Below, piece after piece: positions 33,726-42,399 of a stretch of DNA of 64,000 bases. The stretch comes from Rubrivivax sp. GTDB lineage: Bacteria > Pseudomonadota > Gammaproteobacteria > Burkholderiales > Burkholderiaceae_C. The notes beneath the pieces are model-generated. The model was not told the DNA's origin and searched no databases. It saw only the letters and a list, made by a program, of their open reading frames with translations. Both the position numbers and the translations under genes were made by a program. Position 1 is the first letter of the stretch, and the number at the start of each line of letters is the position of its first letter. The DNA lies in NCBI GenBank assembly GCA_027485165.1, contig JAIXRN010000006.1, positions 1 through 64,000 of the forward strand, given 5' to 3'.

Positions 33726-35207
33726 TCAGCCCTCGGCCGCCGCCATCAGCCGCGGCAGATTGGCCATCGCCGCCATCGCGCCAGCCTTGTAGCGGGCCAG
33801 CACGGCCAGCTTGGCGCTGTCGTCGGGCGCCACCTGGCTCATCAGGCGGCCGAAGCCGTCCAGCCGGCTGTCGCGCATCCACTGGCGCAGCGCCTTGTCC
33901 TGGCCCCAGCGCGCCTGGTTCTGCATGCCCACGGCCACCGACCGCGGGTAGCCGGCCATCGTGTGCGGGAAGGGCACGGTGGCGCACATTGCGTTCTTGG
34001 CGGCGGTGTCGGGGTAGGCCTCGTCGTGCGCCTCGATGTACGCGATGGCCGCCGCGCTGAAGGCCGGCTGCGGCAGCCGCACCAGCTGCAGCACGATGCG
34101 GCCGGGGGCGCCCGATACATCGGCCCCGCCGTCCTGAAAGATCGGCTGCAGCGGCCGCGGCGCCACAGCCGAAGCCGTGCAGTCGATGAAGATGGCGTCG
34201 GCGGGCACATCGGCAACGCCATCGGCCAGCTGCATGCGGCCAGGCGCGAGGTGCAGCAGATGGCCCAGGCGCACCACGTTGGGCAGCGTGCGCAGTGCCG
34301 CCACCTCGGCCGTGCTGACGGTGGCCAGGTGGAACATCGTTGGCATGCGGCCGGTGTCCACGCGCAGCAGCGCGCCGCAGGCTTCCAGCCGCAGGTACAG
34401 GTCGTCCAGCGACGTGGCCGCGCCGATGGCGGCCATCTGGTCGGCCTGGCTGCCGATGGCGTCGAAGAAGAATTCCGGCGCTGGCTGGGTGGTGATGCGG
34501 TTGACGAGCCAGGCGTCGCGCGGCTTGACCCAGGTGATGGCCTGCTGCGGCACGCCGGCGCCCAGCAGCCACAGCGCGGTGTCCATTGCCGTCTTGCCGG
34601 CGCCTATGACGACGAAGTGGCGGGGCAGGGGCGCCCCCGACGCCGCTGCGCCCTGCGCCAGGCGGGGCAGGGCGTTCGGGGCCACGAGCCGCACCCCGGG
34701 CTCGACCTCGAAGCGCGGCTTGTGCGTGGCCGGGATCACTGGACTGAGGTAGCGCGCATCGACGATCTTGCGGCGCACATGCACCTTCTGCACGGCGCCG
34801 GTCAGCAGGTTCTCGATGCGCGGGCCTTCGGGGCCACCCTCGTGCACCCGGCACATCGGGTGCCAGCCCACACGGCCGCTGGGCAGCAGGGTGTGCTGCA
34901 GCACGCGGTCGAAGTAGGCGCAGATCTCGGCGCCGGTGGCCAGTTCATACAGGCCCGCGTTCAGCCCCGCGTTGTCCTTGCGGCCGCTGCCGAGCGCCAG
35001 CGAATTGACGCCGTAGAAGGCCGAAGGCTGGTGCAGGGTGACGAAGGGGTAGGCGTCGTTCCAGTGCCCACCGGGCTTGCCGCGGGTATCGACCAGGGTG
35101 ATGTGGGCGCCGCTGTGCGCCAGCAGCGTGTCGGCGAAGGCCAGGCCGGTGGTGCCGGCGCCGACGACGAGGTAGTCGGTGTCGATGGGGGTGGAGGTGC
35201 GGTTCAT
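33726..35207 (-). CDS. FAD/NAD(P)-binding oxidoreductase (flavin monooxygenase-like)
   Basis: A 493-residue flavoprotein. The FAD-binding Rossmann motif VVGAGTTGLAFADTLL is near residue 14, GGHWNDAYPFVTLHQPS follows, and a second nucleotide-binding motif, VVIGAGKTAMDTALWLLGAG, lies mid-protein. This two-motif layout is that of flavin-containing monooxygenases and related NAD(P)H-dependent oxidoreductases. The substrate cannot be told. It is a single gene with no obvious operon partner and a divergent, largely empty upstream region. Confidence 0.75.
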   Translation of the reverse strand: MNRTSTPIDTDYLVVGAGTTGLAFADTLLAHSGAHITLVDTRGKPGGHWNDAYPFVTLHQPSAFYGVNSLALGSGRKDNAGLNAGLYELATGAEICAYFDRVLQHTLLPSGRVGWHPMCRVHEGGPEGPRIENLLTGAVQKVHVRRKIVDARYLSPVIPATHKPRFEVEPGVRLVAPNALPRLAQGAAASGAPLPRHFVVIGAGKTAMDTALWLLGAGVPQQAITWVKPRDAWLVNRITTQPAPEFFFDAIGSQADQMAAIGAATSLDDLYLRLEACGALLRVDTGRMPTMFHLATVSTAEVAALRTLPNVVRLGHLLHLAPGRMQLADGVADVPADAIFIDCTASAVAPRPLQPIFQDGGADVSGAPGRIVLQLVRLPQPAFSAAAIAYIEAHDEAYPDTAAKNAMCATVPFPHTMAGYPRSVAVGMQNQARWGQDKALRQWMRDSRLDGFGRLMSQVAPDDSAKLAVLARYKAGAMAAMANLPRLMAAAEG

Positions 35208-35324
35208 GGGGCTGGAGCCTAAGGCCTGGCTGCACAGGTCTATCGCAGCGCGCGCATTCCTGCATCGGGCGGTCTGCCGCGCGCGCCCCTGCCGGCTGGT
35301 CGACCAGCGGTCGGGCCACAGAGT

Positions 35325-35640
35325 TCAGTACCCCAAAAGGTCGTTTGAGAGACGCCAGCTTGACTCCACTAGTGTCTGCAGATTCCGGATCAGGGCGTCT
35401 TGCACCAGCCGCGATGCGTCAAAACGTGCACGCTCGGCGTTGGTGCGCTCGAGGAGCCGTTCCACGCAGTCGCGTATGTGCATGAGCAGCATCCGCGTTG
35501 CCTCGGGCCCCGGGGTTCGCAGCGGCACGGCGCATCGAACCAAAGATCCGCACACCCGTGATGCCGCGCCTGTGTGCAAGTGCCAGGAGTTCGGCACGGT
35601 GGGTTTGGATCAGCGCAGCCATGGCTGTCGGCGTAGCCAT
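35325..35640 (-). pseudogene. Relic of an MNT-HEPN toxin-antitoxin pair
   Basis: From the ATG at 35640 the first 40 codons read MAALIQTHRAELLALAHRRG and ITGVRIFGSMRRA, the N-terminus of an MNT nucleotidyltransferase up to its GS motif. The DID motif and the rest are gone. About 25 bases later another frame reads MLLMHIRDCVERLLERTNAE and DASRLVQDALIRNLQTLVES, the N-terminal half of the partner HEPN protein, which stops early (LLGY) at 35325. Deletion has removed most of the antitoxin and the C-terminal catalytic half of HEPN, so the module is dead. Confidence 0.62.
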
Positions 35641-35765
35641 GGGCTGCCAACCCGGGCTGCCATGATCTCGAACCAGCGCGGCTTGGGTGGCTGGCAAACG
35701 CCTTGGGCGCGCCGGTAGCGGGGGCTGTCAGTCCCGTGGACCGACATTGCACAGCTGCCGCGTCC

Positions 35766-35785
35766 CAGCCCCCGTGCGGGGGCTG
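35766..35785 (-). terminator. Hairpin downstream of PEP-CTERM gene C
   Basis: cagccccc (35766-35773), loop gtgc, gggggctg (35778-35785), about 22 bases past the end of the gene. Eight-base perfect stem without a T-run; partial or Rho-assisted termination is possible. Confidence 0.4.
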
Positions 35786-35807
35786 AGGCGCATGCGGCGC
35801 CGAAGGC

Positions 35808-36446
35808 TCAGCGCGCCCGTTTGCGCCGGGCCAGCAGCAGGCCGCCCAGGCCCATCAGCATCAGGACGTAGGTCTGAGGCTCGGGGATGGCAGCGGCGAT
35901 GTCGCCGGGGCGCACAGCGACGGCAAAGAACGAGGCGCTTTGGCCATCGATGAACTGGTTGCCATTGCTGGCGCTGAACCGCCATGCCAAACTGGGAATA
36001 GACGCGAACACCGAGCCGGACCAATGGTTGTTGCCGGCCTGCACGCCGTCAAACTGGCCCGACAGCCCGGCAAAACTGCTGCCCACACTGTTCCAGATCG
36101 ATAAAAACTGGTTTTGGGCGCCTACCGCCGCCTCGTTATCGCCAGTGGGCAGCACCCAGCCTGTCAGGCCCGAAGCCGCCAAGCCAGCCGTTGCCGCCAA
36201 GGCCTGTGCGGAGCCCAGCGCAGCGCTGGCGCTCCAGGTGCCCGTGCCCAGGTTCCAGTTGTTCAGGATCGTGATGCCGAGCGTGGTGTCGTAGAAGAAC
36301 GTGCACTTGCCCGGCCCCGTGGCCGTGCAGGTGGCGCTGGGCGCACCGGTGTTGTCACGCCCCTGGAACGCCGCCTGGGCGGTGCCTGCCACGCCCATCA
36401 GCGCAGCCATCGTCACCGCTGCTGCGGCCTGGTGATTCAAACGCAT
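35808..36446 (-). CDS. PEP-CTERM sorting-signal protein (C)
   Basis: A 212-residue secreted protein: signal peptide HQAAAAVTMAALMGVAGTAQ ending in AA, and the C-terminal signal IPEPQTYVLMLMGLGGLLLA followed by RRKRAR. The body contains one N-terminal cysteine pair (C..C near GPGKCTFF) and a Trp/Asn-rich middle (GTGTWSASAALGS). AGGGAG is eight bases upstream of the ATG. It is not similar in sequence to the other two PEP-CTERM proteins apart from the sorting signal. Role in EPS or surface matrix is inferred from the signal only. Confidence 0.84.
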   Translation of the reverse strand: MRLNHQAAAAVTMAALMGVAGTAQAAFQGRDNTGAPSATCTATGPGKCTFFYDTTLGITILNNWNLGTGTWSASAALGSAQALAATAGLAASGLTGWVLPTGDNEAAVGAQNQFLSIWNSVGSSFAGLSGQFDGVQAGNNHWSGSVFASIPSLAWRFSASNGNQFIDGQSASFFAVAVRPGDIAAAIPEPQTYVLMLMGLGGLLLARRKRAR

Positions 36447-36601
36447 GGAAAACTCCCTGGAAACCTTGGTTAGCGGTGGCCCACAGCTTCTCATGCGAGC
36501 GCGTCCCGATCTACCTTCCCCCATCCCCGACCTGGGGGACCTCAAGGGGCTGCACCCCCCGGGTGAGTGCTTCGACTCGTGGGCCGGGTGGGGTGTCGTG
36601 T

Positions 36602-37006
36602 CTACGCCTTGGCCAGCAGCTGAGCGCCACTGAGCTTGGCGGCGCCCTTGTCGAAGGTCCACAGCGGCTGTTCGTTGGCTTGGGTGACCAATGCGACGTG
36701 AAGGCAGTCAGCGAAGTCTGCCGAGTTCTTGCGGAACAACTGCAGCGCCACTTCGAGGGCTTGCTCGGATTCGAAGCTCAGCTCGGCTGCAGAGAACAGG
36801 CTGGACAGTGTGAGCAGCACGTCGCTCTTTGCAAACCCGAAGCTCGACCTCAGCACCCACTCAAGTTCCAGCACGACGGTGACAGGAACAAACAGCGTCA
36901 GGCCCTGGCTGACGCAGCGGCTGATCAGCCGCTTCGCCGCAGCGAGCTGCGCGGCGTCGTCCTGGACGATGTAGCGCACCAGGACGTTGGTGTCGAGCGC
37001 CGCCAT
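36602..37006 (-). CDS. PIN-domain toxin (VapC family), intact
   Basis: A 134-residue PIN ribonuclease. The acidic active-site residues are all visible: ALDTNVLVRY (Asp5), VVLELEWVLRSSFG (Glu), SADFADCLHVAL (Asp) and LWTFDKGAAKL (Asp). Proteins of this type cleave RNA, commonly tRNA or rRNA, and are held in check by the partner antitoxin. It begins 13 bases after the AbrB-type antitoxin gene. This is the only toxin in the window with a full reading frame and a complete active site. Confidence 0.85.
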   Translation of the reverse strand: MAALDTNVLVRYIVQDDAAQLAAAKRLISRCVSQGLTLFVPVTVVLELEWVLRSSFGFAKSDVLLTLSSLFSAAELSFESEQALEVALQLFRKNSADFADCLHVALVTQANEQPLWTFDKGAAKLSGAQLLAKA

Positions 37007-37019
37007 CTGGTTGCCGCCG

Positions 37020-37241
37020 TCAGCGCCAGGGGTTCATGTCCTCGACCCTGACGCTCTTGCCCTTCGGGCCCTTGAGCATGCCGGCCATGTCGAGGATGGA
37101 CTTGGACTTGGCCCGGACGATGATGGTGCCGTCCGGCATCACCGACCAGACCAGGCGCGTACCCGGCTTGGCATCGACCAGAGCCCGGATGTCGGCCGGC
37201 ACGGTGGTCTGCCCCTTGGCAGTGATGGTGGATTCGGTCAT
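37020..37241 (-). CDS. AbrB/SpoVT-type antitoxin (VapB-like)
   Basis: A 73-residue antitoxin starting MTESTITAKGQTTVPADIRA, the swapped-hairpin AbrB/MazE DNA-binding fold, with KPGTRLVWSVMPDGTIIVRA next and a C-terminal toxin-binding tail GPKGKSVRVEDMNPW. AAGGAG sits eight bases upstream of the ATG at 37241. It directly precedes the PIN toxin, and the pair is expected to be autoregulated. The frame is open much further upstream, but that region is the shadow of the LuxR gene. Confidence 0.85.
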   Translation of the reverse strand: MTESTITAKGQTTVPADIRALVDAKPGTRLVWSVMPDGTIIVRAKSKSILDMAGMLKGPKGKSVRVEDMNPWR

Positions 37242-37360
37242 GGCTCGGCTCCTTACCAGAGCCTGGATTGTAATGCGCACCATCGGAATCTTTGCTTGAC
37301 AGCTGCGGACTGTCGAGTTGCCGACCCGCCCACGCCCACGCCAGCGCCTGCACCCCGCGC

Positions 37361-38335
37361 TCAGCCCGCCTTCAACTCCCGCACCTTCTGCACCGCCACC
37401 GCCGCCGCGGCGGTGCGCGTTTCCACGCCCAGCTTTTCGAAGATGCGTTCCAGGTGCTTCTTCACCGTGGCCGGGCTGGTGCCCAGGATGTCGCCGATGT
37501 CGCGGTTGGTCTTGCCCTTCACCACCCAGTAGAGCACTTCGCTTTCGCGCAGCGTCAGGCGCAGCGCCAGCATCGTGGCCTCGACGGTGGCGGCGTCGCT
37601 CACCTCGCGCAGCACCACCAGCCAGTCTTCGTCGCTGGTGCGGCCCTGCAGCGTGCACACCAGTTGCTGCGCACCGCGGGCCAGGGTCAGCGGCTTGGTC
37701 TCGGGCTGTGCCACGGCGGCTTCCAGCCAGGCCAGCAGCACTGCTGGCACGCGGTCGGCGGCGGCTTCGGGTGGGGCGACGTCGAAGTAGGCTGGCAGCC
37801 AGCGCCGCGCCAGTGGCGTCTGCCACACCAGGCGGGCGCCGTTGTTCAGCAGCCCGTCCACCAGACGCACGGCAATCGTCGCGTGGCCATAGGCGTCCAG
37901 CGCATTACGCGCCTGCCGCGCCTGGCGCGCCCCTCGCATGTGCACGCCCATGCGCGCGATCACTTCGGCGGCGCGGATGGGCTTGGTGACGTAGTCCACC
38001 CCGCCGGCTTCAAACGCCGCCAGCACGTGTTCGGTCTCGGTCAGCCCGGTCATGAAGATGATCGGGATGTGCGCCGTCTCAGGCCCGGCCTTCAGGCGCC
38101 GCGCCACTTCGAAGCCGTCGATGCCGGGCATCAGCGCGTCCAGCAGCACGATGTCGGGTTCGGCCTGCTGCGCGCGCTGCAGCGCGGTGGCGCCGTCGGT
38201 GGCCACCAGCACGGTGTAGCCGGCTTCGTCCAGCGCGTCGTGCAGAACGGCCAGGTTGTCGGGCACGTCGTCGACGATCAGCACCAGGCCCAGCGTGGGC
38301 CGCGCCGGGTCCAGCGCACGGGGCTCAATCGACAC
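37361..38335 (-). CDS. Response regulator with LuxR-type output domain
   Basis: A 324-residue regulator. The N-terminal receiver (residues 15-130) has LVLIVDDVPDNL, the phospho-acceptor in IVLLDALMPGIDGFEV, FMTGLTETEHV and YVTKPIRAAEV. A middle domain of about 110 residues has no clear family. The C-terminus is a LuxR-type HTH: LTLRESEVLYWVVKGKTNRD and IGDILGTSPATVKKHLERIF. Its start overlaps the end of the permease-kinase fusion gene by eleven bases, so the two are a coupled two-component pair. Confidence 0.9.
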   Translation of the reverse strand: MSIEPRALDPARPTLGLVLIVDDVPDNLAVLHDALDEAGYTVLVATDGATALQRAQQAEPDIVLLDALMPGIDGFEVARRLKAGPETAHIPIIFMTGLTETEHVLAAFEAGGVDYVTKPIRAAEVIARMGVHMRGARQARQARNALDAYGHATIAVRLVDGLLNNGARLVWQTPLARRWLPAYFDVAPPEAAADRVPAVLLAWLEAAVAQPETKPLTLARGAQQLVCTLQGRTSDEDWLVVLREVSDAATVEATMLALRLTLRESEVLYWVVKGKTNRDIGDILGTSPATVKKHLERIFEKLGVETRTAAAAVAVQKVRELKAG

Positions 38336-41300
38336 GGCTGCGCTCCAGTGCCTGCTGCACCAGTGGCGTCATGCGGTCGAATTCAAAGCCATGGGCAAGG
38401 GCGCGAAGCGGCCCCAGGAAGGCTGCACATTCGGGGTGGTGGGTGGCGATCTCGTCGAGCTGCTTGTTCACGCCGCGAGGGTAGCCCAGGCGCAGCACGT
38501 CCTGCAGGGCCAGCAGCCTGTCGCGCGGGGGCAGGGCAGGCGGTGGTGCATCGGGTGCATCAGGCGTTTTGTCCGGTGGGTGCGCAGCCGCCGGCTCGGC
38601 CACGGTCGCCAGCCACTGCAGGCCCAGATGCTGGCCCAGCCAGTCCAGCAGCTCGTCGAAGCGCACGGGCTTGGTGATGAAGTCGGCCGCGGTGATGCCC
38701 ACGTCGTTGTCCAGGCCCTTGTCGAAGGCGTTGGCCGAGACCACGGCCACCGGCGCCGTGCTCAGCCCCTGGCGGCGCAGCGCGCGGATGGTGTCCCAGC
38801 CGTCGATGCCGGGCATGGCCAGGTCCATCAGGATGGCGTCGACAGGCGCCTGCGCGGGCAGTGTCTTGGCAGGCTGCGCGTGCCCCACTTCATGCAGCAG
38901 GCCCAGCGCGGCGTGGCCGCTGGCGGCCTGCAGCACGTCAAAGCCCAGCGCTTCCAGCCGGCGTGCCAGCAGCGTGCGGTCCACCTCTTCGTTGTCCACC
39001 ACCAGCACGCGCCGGCGCGGCACGGCATAGCCCGCGCGCGCGGGCAGGGCACGCGGGGCGCGGGCGCCGGGTAGTTCCGGCAGGAACAGGCGCACGCGGA
39101 ACAGCGTGCCGCCTGAGCTGGCAACACCGGCTTGCGCCGTGGCCACGCGCGAGCTCACCGTCATCTCGCCGCCCATCAGGTCGGTCAGCATCTTGGCGAT
39201 CGTCAGGCCCAGGCCGGTGCCGGCCTGGCTGCCGCTGCTGCCTCCACTGCCACTGCTGCCACTGCCGCCGCTGGCATGCGCGCCACGCGAGAAGGGTTCG
39301 AAGATGCGCTCGATCTCGGCCGGCTCGATGCCCGGGCCGGTGTCTTCGATTTCGAAGATCGCCATGCCCCGCACCTGGCTGGCGCGGAAGGCCACGCGGC
39401 CCTGGGCCGTGAACTTCACCGCGTTGCCCAGCACGTTGATCAAGATCTGGCTCAGCCGCCGTTCATCGGCCCGCACCAGGGCTGGGGCGGCGTCGATGCT
39501 GTGCTCGAAGCGCAGGCCCTTGGCCAGCGCCTGCAGTTCGAACATGCGCACGATCTGCTGCAGGCTGTCGCGCAGGCGCATGGGTTGCGGGTCCAGCGCC
39601 AGCTTGCCGCTTTCGATGCGCGCGATGTCCAGCGTGCCTTCGATCAGGCTCAGTAGGTGTTCGCCGCCGCGGCGGATGACGCCCACCGCCTGGCGCCGGT
39701 GCGGCGGCATCGACGGGTCTTCGTCCAGCAGCTGCGCATAGCCCAGGATGCTGTTCAGCGGCGTGCGCAGCTCGTGGCTGATGGTGCTGATGTAGCGCGT
39801 CTTGGCCTGGTTGGCGGTGTCGGCTGCTGCGCGTGCGGCATCGGCAGCTGCGCGTGCGGCATCAGCATTCGCACGTGCGGCGTCGGCGTTCTGCTTGGCA
39901 CGCTGCAGGGCTTCGTCGGTGCGGCGGTGGCTGTCGATCTCGCGCACCAGGGCTTCGGTCTGGCGGTTGCTTTCTTCCTGCGCCACGCGCCGGCTCATCT
40001 GCGTGAGCACCAGCCACCAGCCGATGATGCCGCCCACCAGCAGCAGCGCGGCATAGGCCTTGATGAAGCCTTGCTTCAGCGTCGGGGCCACGCTGGCGGC
40101 CTGGTCGCCCAGGCCCTTCAGTTCCAGCTGGTAGGTGACGAACAGCAGCGCGGCCAGTGCCGGCGTGACGATGGCCATCAGCAGCAGGTAGCGGCCCAGC
40201 CCGGTGTCCAGCTGCGGCCACAGGCGCTGCGGCAGCAGCGGGCGCAACAGGCTGCGCCACTGCACGGAAAGGCGCGCGGCTTCTGGCTTGCACAGGTCGT
40301 GGCAGCGCGCGTCCAGGCTGCAGCACAGGCTGCAGATGGGGCCGCCGTAGGCGGGGCACTGGGCCATGTCTTCGCCTTCGTAGGGGCGTTCGCAGATCGT
40401 GCAAAGCCGCATGCGCCGTGCCGTGCCCAGATAGGCGCCATCGGCATCTAAAGAAGTGCGGGCGATGTAGTAGCGGCCTTTTGTGGCCCAGGCGATCAGC
40501 GGCGACACCGTGAAGGCCACCGCCGCCGCAATGGCGGCCGAGAACGCCTGCGCCATCGGCCCGAAGGCGCCCAGGTAAGCGGCGATCGACAGCACGCTGG
40601 CCGCGCCCATCGCGCCCACGCCCACCGGGTTGATGTCGTACAGGTGCGCGCGCTTGAACTCGATGCCCTTCGGGCTCCAGCCCAGGGGCTTGTTGACGAC
40701 GAGATCGGCCACCACGGCCATCAGCCAGCTGATGGCGATGTTGCTGTACAGGCCCAGCACGCCGCCGATGGCCTTGAAGACTTCCAGCTCCATCAGCAGC
40801 AGCGCGATCAGGGTGTTGAACACCATCCACACCACGCGCCCGGGGTGGCTGTGCGTGATGCGCGCGAAGAAGTTGCTCCAGGCCAGGCTGCCGGCATAGG
40901 CGTTGGTGACGTTGATCTTCAGCTGCGACACCACCACGAACAGGCAGGTCACAGCCACCGCCAGCGTGTAGTTCGGGAACACGCCGTTGAAGGCCGCCAG
41001 GTACATCTGGTTCGGGTCCACCGCGCGGTCGGGCGGCACGGCCAGCTGCAGCGCCAGCATCGCCAGCAGCGCGCCGCCCAGCATCTTCACCACCCCCAGC
41101 ACCACCCAGCCCGGCCCGCCCAGCAGGACAGACCCCCACCAGCGCCAGCGGTTGGCGGGCGTCTGTTCGGGCATGAAGCGCAGGTAGTCCACCTGTTCGC
41201 CCATCTGCGTGATGAGGGCGATGCCCACCGTCAGCGCTGCGCCGAACAGCAGCGGGTTGAAGGCCCCGCCTTGCCCGTCCAGCCCGGCATAGGCCTGCAG

Positions 41301-41954
41301 GTCGGCCAGCAGCGTGGGGTGGGCGCTGAAGACGTAGACGTAGGGCAGCACCAGCAGCACCAGCCACAGCGGCTGCGTCCACATCTGCAGCTGGCTGATG
41401 GCCGTGACGCCGTGCGTGACCAGCGGGATGACCACCAGCGCGCAGATCAGGTAGCCCCAGGCCGGCGGGATGTCGAAGGCCAGCTCCAGCGCGTAAGCCA
41501 TGATGGCCGCTTCCAGCGCGAAGAAGATGAAGGTGAAGCTGGCGTAGATGAGGCTGGTGATGGTGCTGCCGATGTAGCCGAAGCCCGCGCCGCGCGTGAG
41601 CAGGTCCATGTCCAGGCCGTAGCGCGCGGCGTAGACGCTGATGGGCAGCCCGGCAGCGAAGATCACCGCCCCCGTGGCCAGGATCGCCCAGAAGGCGTTG
41701 ATGAAGCCGTACTGCACCAGCAGCGTGGCGCCCAGCGCTTCCAGCACCAGGAACGACGCCGCGCCGAAGGCGGTGTTGGACACACGCCAGCCGCTCCACT
41801 TGCGGAAAGACCGCGGCGTGAAGCGCAGCGCGTAGTCCTCGACTGTTTCGCTGGCGACCCAGCTGTTGTAGTCGCGCCGGACCTTGATGACACGCTGCTG
41901 GGGCAGCGCGGCGGGCGGGGCGGTATGGCCTTGCGGGCCGACAGGTGCGGTCAT
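38325..41954 (-). CDS. NCS1 transporter-histidine kinase-receiver fusion (transporter-type sensor)
   Basis: A 1209-residue membrane sensor. Residues about 20-490 are a twelve-helix nucleobase:cation symporter-1 domain (YALRFTPRSFRKWSGWRVSN, GFGYIGSTITSLIYASF, QMGEQVDYLRFMP). At about 518-556 comes a cysteine cluster, CTICERPYEGEDMAQCP and CSLCCSLDARCHDLC, like a metal site. Two more membrane helices, then HisKA with His727 (ISHELRTPLN), HATPase, a receiver with Asp1044 (ILMDLAMPGIDGWD) and a helical tail. Analogous layouts, such as the symporter-kinase CbrA, couple a transporter-like domain to sensing. The ligand may be a purine, pyrimidine or hydantoin, which is inference. Confidence 0.88.
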   Translation of the reverse strand: MTAPVGPQGHTAPPAALPQQRVIKVRRDYNSWVASETVEDYALRFTPRSFRKWSGWRVSNTAFGAASFLVLEALGATLLVQYGFINAFWAILATGAVIFAAGLPISVYAARYGLDMDLLTRGAGFGYIGSTITSLIYASFTFIFFALEAAIMAYALELAFDIPPAWGYLICALVVIPLVTHGVTAISQLQMWTQPLWLVLLVLPYVYVFSAHPTLLADLQAYAGLDGQGGAFNPLLFGAALTVGIALITQMGEQVDYLRFMPEQTPANRWRWWGSVLLGGPGWVVLGVVKMLGGALLAMLALQLAVPPDRAVDPNQMYLAAFNGVFPNYTLAVAVTCLFVVVSQLKINVTNAYAGSLAWSNFFARITHSHPGRVVWMVFNTLIALLLMELEVFKAIGGVLGLYSNIAISWLMAVVADLVVNKPLGWSPKGIEFKRAHLYDINPVGVGAMGAASVLSIAAYLGAFGPMAQAFSAAIAAAVAFTVSPLIAWATKGRYYIARTSLDADGAYLGTARRMRLCTICERPYEGEDMAQCPAYGGPICSLCCSLDARCHDLCKPEAARLSVQWRSLLRPLLPQRLWPQLDTGLGRYLLLMAIVTPALAALLFVTYQLELKGLGDQAASVAPTLKQGFIKAYAALLLVGGIIGWWLVLTQMSRRVAQEESNRQTEALVREIDSHRRTDEALQRAKQNADAARANADAARAAADAARAAADTANQAKTRYISTISHELRTPLNSILGYAQLLDEDPSMPPHRRQAVGVIRRGGEHLLSLIEGTLDIARIESGKLALDPQPMRLRDSLQQIVRMFELQALAKGLRFEHSIDAAPALVRADERRLSQILINVLGNAVKFTAQGRVAFRASQVRGMAIFEIEDTGPGIEPAEIERIFEPFSRGAHASGGSGSSGSGGSSGSQAGTGLGLTIAKMLTDLMGGEMTVSSRVATAQAGVASSGGTLFRVRLFLPELPGARAPRALPARAGYAVPRRRVLVVDNEEVDRTLLARRLEALGFDVLQAASGHAALGLLHEVGHAQPAKTLPAQAPVDAILMDLAMPGIDGWDTIRALRRQGLSTAPVAVVSANAFDKGLDNDVGITAADFITKPVRFDELLDWLGQHLGLQWLATVAEPAAAHPPDKTPDAPDAPPPALPPRDRLLALQDVLRLGYPRGVNKQLDEIATHHPECAAFLGPLRALAHGFEFDRMTPLVQQALERSRVD
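39820..39882 (-). repeat. Three 21-base tandem repeats inside the permease-kinase gene
   Basis: Units at 39820-39840, 39841-39861 and 39862-39882 share the pattern tcggcNgctgcgcgtgcggca, the third more diverged. They encode ADAARAA-type heptads in the coiled-coil linker just before HisKA, so copy number would change linker length in steps of seven residues, preserving helix register. Confidence 0.7.
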
Positions 41955-42000
41955 GCCTGTTGCGGTGCAGGTTTCGCGCCAGCGCTGGCGGCGCCTGGGA

Positions 42001-42399
42001 TCAACCGGGGTACCGGTCGAACCCGTGGGATGCCAGCCCGGCCTGCAGCCAGGCTATGCGTTCGGCCGTCTGCACCTGGCACTGCGGGGCCATGATGGCG
42101 TCGGGCTCGTCCAGCGTGGCGCTCTGCAGGTCGATCAGGCCGTCAAAGACGACATCGTTCGTGTAGAAAAGCCCAGTGCCGCAGTCGCCACAGAAGTGCC
42201 GGCGCCCGTGTTCTGACGAGGCGCGCAGCTTGGGCGTGCCCTGGGTCAGCTCGATCTCACCCAGCTTGAAGATCGCCCAGGCCACCGCCGGCGCGCCGGC
42301 GCTGCGCCGGCAGTCGGTGCAGTGGCAGATGGAATGGCGGCTCGGGGCCGCCAGGGCCCGGTAGCGCACAGCGCCGCAGTGGCATCCGCCCATCAGCAT
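42001..42399 (-). CDS. GFA-family zinc protein
   Basis: A 132-residue protein of the GFA/CENP-V fold. Its start MLMGGCHCGAVRY, then CHCTDCRRSAGAPAVAWAIF and HFCGDCGTGLFYTND contain the seven or so conserved cysteines that bind zinc. The founding member was reported as a glutathione-dependent formaldehyde-activating enzyme, but most relatives have no proven activity. It is a single gene between the permease-kinase and the lyase gene. Confidence 0.85.
   Translation of the reverse strand: MLMGGCHCGAVRYRALAAPSRHSICHCTDCRRSAGAPAVAWAIFKLGEIELTQGTPKLRASSEHGRRHFCGDCGTGLFYTNDVVFDGLIDLQSATLDEPDAIMAPQCQVQTAERIAWLQAGLASHGFDRYPG

Noticed and set aside
39820..39882. Tandem 21-base repeats considered as a CRISPR or integration-associated array
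   Set aside because: There are no spacers, the units are contiguous and in frame, and they encode a coiled-coil linker.
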